Part shown: positions 56,290 through 64,000 of the stretch, piece by piece
How the letters are laid out: every line of letters begins with the position of its first letter
Numbering within the stretch: position 1 is the stretch's first letter
DNA from: Scylla paramamosain
Lineage: Eukaryota; Arthropoda; Malacostraca; Decapoda; Portunidae
DNA length: 64,000 bases
NCBI RefSeq assembly: GCF_035594125.1
Contig: NC_087167.1
Coordinates: 795,001-859,000 of the forward strand
Reading direction: 5' to 3'
Notes under the pieces: generated by a model
Seen by the model: the letters and a program-made list of their open reading frames with translations, nothing else
Told to the model about the DNA's origin: nothing
The model's database searches: none
Program-made: the position numbers and the translations under genes

Positions 56290-58260
56290 AGTCCAGCGGT
56301 GCTAGCTTCCCCTCAGCCTTACTGCCTTCACCACAAAATCCTCCTCCTCCGTGTTGTCTTGTACTCCTTTATTTAGGTGTTTTATTCGTTATTTAGGTAT
56401 TTTTTGGGATTATTTATTTATTTTTAGGTTTTATTTACGTCTCAGTCTGGAAACAATGGAAAGTTTTGTCAAGTATTGAAGGTTTGTCAATATGTAAACA
56501 AAGCTGTCAGCTCAGGTAGGGGTGGGGGTAGGGGGCGTCAGTGTTTTCAGTCATTATTGGATTCGTCTCTCACTTGTTGCAAGTCAAACATGTCACAAGA
56601 TAGAGCCACATGTCTAGTCTTCATATCAGCTGGTCAGATATATCCGCAAGTGCCTGCTTTTGGTGTCATAAACGAATAATTAAGGCAATATGGCCGCCGG
56701 CTCCTTCACTGAGGTCGCCGCCGAGGGCCGCCATGATGGATTGCTTCATGTGCCGTCTTGTTGGTTCCAATATTTTTTAAAATTTTTCTGAATGATTTTA
56801 TTTGGCTTTTATAGCAAGTTTTAATGGTTTCTAAAAATATTTTGTTGCTTTTGAAGTGTTTTCTTGCTTCAGTTAAGTAAGTGTGCTGAATTTGATAGTG
56901 TTTTTTTTTTTGCGTAAGTAAGGGGCGGTTTTTACGGTGACTTACCAAACCTGGTTTTCGGCTCTTTTATTAGATGCTTTAATGAAGCTTTTATTATTTC
57001 AAAAAATCGTTTATGTTTTTTAAAGTGTTTTGCGTTCCTGTTCAGTTAAGTATGTGGACTTTGAAATGGTTTTTAGTCCCGTTAAAAGTGGTTATTTCGT
57101 CATTTTTTAGCTTCTTTATTTCATTATTTCAGCTTGTTACTAATTTTGCATTGGTTGAAAAAATATTTTAGATTTTTTGAAGTGTGTTTTTACCGGTGTA
57201 AAGTGAAATGGGTGGACTTTTCAGTGTTTTTAATGGTGTCAAAGGTTCCAACACTTTTTCCATATTTCATATAATATTTCTTTACAACTACTCAAGCTGG
57301 AGATGTTTTGACATTGTGAATATTAATTAAAGTAATTGTCAAGTCAGAATATATAATGCATTCGAGCTTAGCTTCATTTTTTCTAGAAGTCAATTTCAAA
57401 ATAAAATACGTTACGTACGTAAGCCAGTGGGCCGGCGGCAGCTCTGTGACGTCATCATAGAGCCGGGACTCGCTCTGCTCCAATGTCTCCTCAATATTTA
57501 CCGTAATTACCAGTGTTTTCCAAGTGTTTCCAGCTTTTTTCAAACTCAGGCGTGTAGGTAGTTGTAATAGAAGGAAGAAATAAGAGAAATGAAGGATGAG
57601 AAGGAAGAAATAAGGAGAAGTGGAGGAGGAGGCAAAATAGGTAAACAATATTTAGCTTAGTTTCTCTTGCTGCGCTGCCTTTATCTGTAGTATTTGGTGT
57701 GTTTTTTGGTGTTTTATGTGTTTTAGATGCATACAGGTTGTGTTGTGTTGTGTTAAGAGTGTGTTTTGGGTGTATATTTGCTGTTATCATTGTGTTTTGG
57801 GTAAATTTTGGGTGTTTTAAATGTGGTTTAGGATATTTTTAGTTTTATTTTACGCGTTTTGATTCGTATGGGGTGTTTTGAGTATATTGTGTGGGTGATT
57901 TGGTGTGTTTTGAATGTGTTTGGGGGTATATTGAAGTGTTGTTAGTTTGTTTTGGGCTTATTTTGGATGTTTTAAGTGGTTTTGGTGAGTTTTCGTGTGT
58001 GTGCAGGTAATTTTGGGGGCAGTCTGTGGTGTTGCGGGGTGTTATGGATGTGTTTTGGATGTTTTGAGTGTGTTTTTGTGTGTGTTTGATGAGTTTTGGG
58101 TTGTTGTAGGGTGTTTTGGGTGTGTTTTAAATGTTTTGAATGTATTTTGAGTGTGTTTAGATGAGTTTTGTGAGTATTTTGGGGTGTTTTTAGAGTGTTT
58201 TAAATGTTGCAAGTATGTTTTGAGTTTGTTTGGGTAAGTTTTATGGGTATATTGGAATGT
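56290..58260. other. TG-rich, strand-asymmetric tract
   Basis: From about 57660 to 58260 the plus strand is a degenerate repetition of TGTTTTGGGTGTATTTT-like words with almost no C. No gene seen. 56290-57650 is T-rich with some GC-rich islands (56690-56750, 57420-57480). Confidence 0.5.
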
Positions 58261-58477
58261 TATGGGGCGTTTGGATGTTTTATGCGTGTTTTAACCCGAA
58301 TAACGTAACTCTAAACACCACAACCTCAGTAGATTTTACCATAACATACACAGGACAACTTTATCAAGTCTATTATACCCACAAAGGCTTGCCACACTCC
58401 AGACACGGCGCAGGTACCTGTGAAAAAGTCTCCCTGCCTCCCCTCCCACTCACCACCCTAATCCCAATTCCTAATAT

Positions 58478-58864
<387 letters not shown>

Positions 58865-58975
58865 AGCCACACCGGCTGGGCATCAATTGGCTCTCAGGTG
58901 ATCTGTTTTACTGATCACACCCATCATCGTAGGGTCGAGGAAAGGCAGTTCTCCCTGACACGTTTATTGATGAGG

Positions 58976-59015
58976 TAGGCATAACCGTAAGGGATGACCC
59001 TTACGGTCATGCCTA
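58976..59015. repeat. 18-bp hairpin
   Basis: TAGGCATAACCGTAAGGG pairs with CCCTTACGGTCATGCCTA around a 4-nt loop ATGA, with one mismatch. CTCCCTGACA (about 58951) and TGTCAGGGAG (about 59049) form a second outer pair, and GTCAGGGA/TCCCTGAC a third. Possibly the end of a transposable element. Confidence 0.7.
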
Positions 59016-59155
59016 TGCTTCAGCACAGGGGCTGGCTGTTTTGGAAATTGTCAGGGAGCCCTTTCCCTGACCTTTTTACTGGTATATTCTCTTACATTCT
59101 TCGCATATACCTTTTGTTCATTCTATACCTTTTGTTCTGCCTTTTGTTCATTCTA

Positions 59156-60419
59156 TAGGCGATTTATTAAGGGGTTTGCAATGGTAGCTGCACCACTTCA
59201 TGCATTGATGAGTGGGGATTCTAAAATAGATTTAAGCAAGTACTGGAGAGAGAGAGAGAGAGAGAGAGAGGCTCGTGCTTTTTCACAGTTAAAAGAAAAG
59301 TTGACTCGTGCGCCTGTGCTGAAAAATGCAGACTATGAGAAACAGTTTGTGGTAGAGAATGATGCAAGCTTTGAGGGCTTAGGAGCAGTACTCTCTCAGG
59401 AGTATGGAGGGAAGTTGTACCCAGTTGTCTATGCTAGTCGGGGCCTGAAAAAATCGGAGAGGAACATGAGTAACTACAGCTCAAGGATGTTAGAGCTACT
59501 AGCTTTGAAGTGGACAGTGACAGAGCAGTTTAAGAACTATTTGGTTGGGGGAAAATTTGTGGTGCTAACAGGTAACAATCCTTTGGTGCATTTGAAGACA
59601 GCAAAGCTTGGGGCAGTGGAGAGCAGATGGTTGGGAGATTTGGAGAGGTTTGACTTAAATGTGAGGTATCGGCCAGGAAAGGAAAATAGCAATGTGGATG
59701 GGCTGTCAAGGTAGAGGTAGAGGAGGGAAAAGACGAAGAGTTAAGGGAGGTGTGGGAGAGTGCTCCATCAGCAAGAGTGGCAGTAATGAATGTGTGGGAC
59801 AAGGTACAGGTAGAACAGATGCGGGATGCACAGAAGGCTTGTCCTGTGCTGGGCAAACTATGGATACAAATGGTTGGCAGGTTGCATGTGTGTGTAATCT
59901 GAGACCTTTGAGAGCAGGGTATTGTGAGGGTTCATCTGAACAGCAACAACAGGACAAGGGGCCTCAGCATGTAGAGGACGGGCAAATTTCAAAGGAAGAT
60001 GAGGAGGGAAAGCAAGTGGAAGAGGAAGAAGTAGAGATGTCTGATATGACCAAGGTGTTGCGATGGTTTGGGCTTGATGATGGGTCCCCATCCAGCTGGA
60101 GGAAAACGGGAATGATTTGACCACAATACCATAGTGTGAGGAGATAGAAGAAGAAGCAGGTCAGGAGAGGGAAGAGGATCAAGTGATTAGGCCGGAATGT
60201 GAACAGGCTGGGGAGGAAGCAAGTCAGAAAAAGGAGACTAAGGAAGTAGTGGGGTCAGAAAGAAGAAAACCTGCGAGGTTGAGGCGGTCTTGTAGGCTTG
60301 CGGAGCAAGGAAGGAAAGATGGAAATAAGTGTTTTTGTGTGCGATGGATGTGCACGAGGGCATGCACAAAGTTTGAGGGGCTGAGTGTGAGGAGTCAGGT
60401 GGAGGTAGATGCATCGTGA
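59156..60419 (+). mobile_element. Decayed Ty3/Gypsy-type pol fragment
   Basis: This fragment starts at the RT C-terminal motif RRFIKGFA, continues through RNase H (59181-59714), then shifts frame into a connection-like region around 59715-59870 (EELREVWESAPSARVAV). It resumes in Glu-rich C-terminal sequence, ending near ARLRRSCRLAEQGRK (60265-60320). The integrase core is missing, apparently deleted near 59880. No gag, protease or RT catalytic core is seen. Flanking LTRs were not identified. Confidence 0.75.
59181..59714 (+). pseudogene. Gypsy RNase H domain, degenerate
   Basis: The 177-codon frame includes KQFVVENDASFEGLGAVLSQ with the first RNase H aspartate (D61), LELLAL with the glutamate (E105), and TGNNPLVHLKT where TDNNPL is expected, so the third catalytic Asp is Gly131. 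It ends VRYRPGKENSNVDGLSR. A (GA)n microsatellite (59247-59270) has replaced the usual acidic linker and encodes a run of Arg-Glu between W22 and A31. Inactive relic. Confidence 0.8.
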
Positions 60420-60968
60420 TGTTCAGCCGTTTAGCGTGGGGTTTGATGGGAAGTGTTTGTTTTGGAATGGGAGGGATTTTGGCGTGGAACACGGACACTT
60501 GAGGCATTGGTTTAGAGGTCTGGATTGTGTGGCTTTGTCAGCATAGCAGGAGTTTCACGGTGATGCTTAAGGACTGTAGCCACAGCCGCCTTCACCAGTG
60601 TGTGCCTGTCTACTGGAGAAGTGGAGTAGTGTGTGGCCACTCTGAGCCCTATCAGTTTGTGGTGACAAGAGGGAGATGCCTGTCATCACTTTCAGCAGGG
60701 GACCAGAAGCGTTTGTGTGAATGAGGGTTACCTGTCGTGTTCCTCAACTGGAAATTTGGAGGTGTACAAGTTTCATTTAGTTATTTCTTTTTGTTGTAAG
60801 TTTACACGAGTTGTGTGTTGATTTATTTTGATATCCATTAAAGTGTTATTTGTATGTTTTATGTTTGTTTACCCTGGCAGGAGATTTTTTTAGTTTTCAC
60901 TCCAGTGGTGAAGTTAAGGTGAGCCCAGGCTGGTTGGTGGGCAGCTGGTACTTCATTACATATATATA
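60420..60968. other. Sequence between the Gypsy relic and the mariner
   Basis: Non-coding in appearance and GT-rich. It could be the remains of a 3' LTR (ATTAAAG near 60838 then TTTGTATG), but no second LTR copy was found. Confidence 0.3.
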
Positions 60969-62389
<1,421 letters not shown>

Positions 62390-62442
62390 GTATGTAGCTA
62401 CTGTGTAACATGATCATCTAATACTTTCTTTTGTGTGCACAG

Positions 62443-62578
62443 GCACCCACATTGCCATCAAGGCCTGAAGAGTGGATGAAGCCCTCTACTTTGACTGGAA
62501 AAGTTATCACTCCTCTGAACATCTAACTTGTTTGTGATGTGAATGGAGTGATCCTCAGCTACTGCTTCAGATTCCCAG
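62443..62578 (+). CDS. Candidate exon downstream of the mariner insertion
   Basis: The acceptor TTTCTTTTGTGTGCACAG and a donor CCCAG|GTATAT bound 136 nt. In phase 0 it reads APTLPSRPEEWMKPSTLTGK and stops at TAA 62524-62526. It could be a 5'UTR exon of a gene starting near 56.2 kb, or an alternative AF10 terminal exon, since AF10 exon 11 also ends in phase 0. Confidence 0.3.
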
Positions 62579-62579
62579 G

Positions 62580-64000
62580 TATATAGTATTATTGCATTAC
62601 ATGTTTACCCAACCATGTATTTTATTGATTTTCATGTGGCTGCACATGTTTACTGATATTGCATAAGAAAACAGTGTGATAAGCCTTGACATTAGTTATA
62701 AATGAACAGTTAATATACTCCTTTATAAGTAATGAATCCTCTTGTAGTATGAAATCTCACTTTTCATAAGTGCCTGCACTCTTCTGGAGGTAGCTTGCAA
62801 TACAGACCCATCAAGTGTGTGAAAATAATTAATGCTTGCCTGCTCCTACACAACTGCTGCATCAAGTTCCTGATGATGTATATACTTGTCACTATTTTTC
62901 TGGTTGTGAACAGGATATATCTATATCATGGACATTAAATTTAACCAAGTACAGTCATGAATGCTCTTATACTTGTTGTTAGGGTAATGAAATTTGTCAG
63001 AAGTGTACCGTCATTTAACAAAAAATTTTTTTTTTTTTTCTCTCCCTACAAAGGTGTCTTGAAAGTCATTGTGGTTTGGGCTAATTTTGAACTATCAAAA
63101 TGCTAAATGTCAAACTACATGACTATTCCTCTCATACAATATAAACTTTAAACAAATGTAATGGTTAGTTTCCAATCCCTAGACCTCTCAGACCCTCACA
63201 AAAGTCTGCTTACAGCTACCACCTCTTGAGGATGAAGCAGTGCCCCATGCTGATACCATGCTGTAGAGGGTCAACATGCTCCAGCCAGAATTGTGTAGTA
63301 AGAAATCATACAAAACTTCTTCCAGCAATGAAGTAAGGAAGTGAGGTTAGTAATCATGTAATGAGTGAAATAATGGTTTTCCATGTATCACTGCATATTA
63401 AATGAAAGAGATCAGTGCAGCATTTATATTCATCAAATACTTAAGTGGCTTGCTAGTATTAGGTATGAATAACACAAATAGATACAAAAAGTGCTGTAGA
63501 TTTATTTAAAAATAAAATAAAATTACCAATTACCAAAGTCTTTGCAAGAAAAAGAAAAAAAAAATAACAACATATATGAGTATAGTTCAGGTCCTGAAAA
63601 AAAAAAAAAGTAAATTTATAGCAATGCCCACCAGCAGGTTATTTATAGAAATGCCCACCAGCAGGTCACCACAAAACATTAATCTTATTTTTGTACTTTA
63701 AGTAACACAAAAGCATTGTAGGTATCAGTGAAGAAATACTTTGGTATTATATTGCACTAACATTAACATGCTGCTCTAGGTAAATGATAGAATTGCTACA
63801 ACTTAAAGCTACAGAAAAGAAATATAACTTAATGTAACTTAATTTCATAACCTAGTCTTATAATTTAATAACTTAATAAAGGTAAACTTATGAAAGGTAA
63901 ACATTAGAATCCTATAAATTATTGGTGGCTGGTGTTGGCATTAATGAAGTGCTCAGCAAGTATTACCAGCTGCTGCAATGAATGCAGAATGCTCCTCTGC
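62580..64000. other. AT-rich DNA, no gene seen
   Basis: Intron-like sequence following the exon candidate at 62443. A 25-bp duplication (ATGCCCACCAGCAGGT) occurs at 63626 and 63652. Confidence 0.4.

Overview
This is eukaryotic DNA: split genes with GT-AG introns, very dense long microsatellites ((GA)n, (CT)n, (TA)n, (ATT)n, (AAC)n, often 70-150 bp), and fragments of LINE, SINE, Ty3/Gypsy, Tc1 and mariner elements. This SSR load, together with a jockey-like LINE of a type I associate with crab and shrimp genomes, suggests a decapod crustacean. The host assignment is inference; no taxonomic marker gene is present.

The centre of the window (30.87-50.40 kb, + strand) carries one well-supported gene, an AF10/AF17 (MLLT10/MLLT6; Drosophila Alhambra) homologue. 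I could join twelve coding exons with GT-AG junctions whose phases all match, giving 3390 nt (1129 codons plus stop). The product has an N-terminal PHD - zinc knuckle - extended PHD (PZP) module, AT-hook-like GRP motifs, long Ser/Thr-rich linkers, the octapeptide EQLLERQW followed by six heptad-spaced leucines (the DOT1L-binding OM-LZ region of the family), and a Pro/His/Gly-rich tail. Its introns hold a tRNA-derived SINE, a decayed Tc1-like element, a MITE copy and several microsatellites. One of these, about 140 bp of (CT)n, directly serves as the polypyrimidine tract of a likely alternative exon encoding a PZP-only isoform.

Left part (1-30 kb): mostly repeat-rich DNA. The clearest gene evidence is a minus-strand exon with a single LIM domain (20.77-21.73 kb) and a minus-strand C-terminal-type exon at 12.70-12.80 kb whose phase is compatible with it. 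Weaker exon-like segments lie at 5.44, 7.56, 10.05, 13.76 and 30.14 kb (minus) and at 0.29, 8.43 and 18.05 kb (plus). Repeats include a 5'-truncated, frameshifted LINE (10.5-11.8 kb), two or three foldback/MITE families, a 62-bp-scale minisatellite (18.8-19.3 kb), a 148-bp tandem duplication (26.45-26.75 kb) and a 51-bp near-perfect palindrome (2.34 kb).

Right part (50.4-64 kb): AT-rich 3' UTR/intergenic DNA, a GC-richer promoter-like area with a first-exon-type donor (56.1-56.3 kb), a TG-rich tract, a microsatellite cluster (58.5-58.9 kb), a decayed Ty3/Gypsy pol fragment (59.15-60.4 kb), and a structurally complete mariner (60,969-62,281) with 31/32-identical terminal inverted repeats, a TA duplication and an intact DD34D transposase. 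An exon-like segment at 62.44 kb may belong to a downstream gene or to an alternative AF10 3' end. No CRISPR, rRNA or convincing functional tRNA gene is present.
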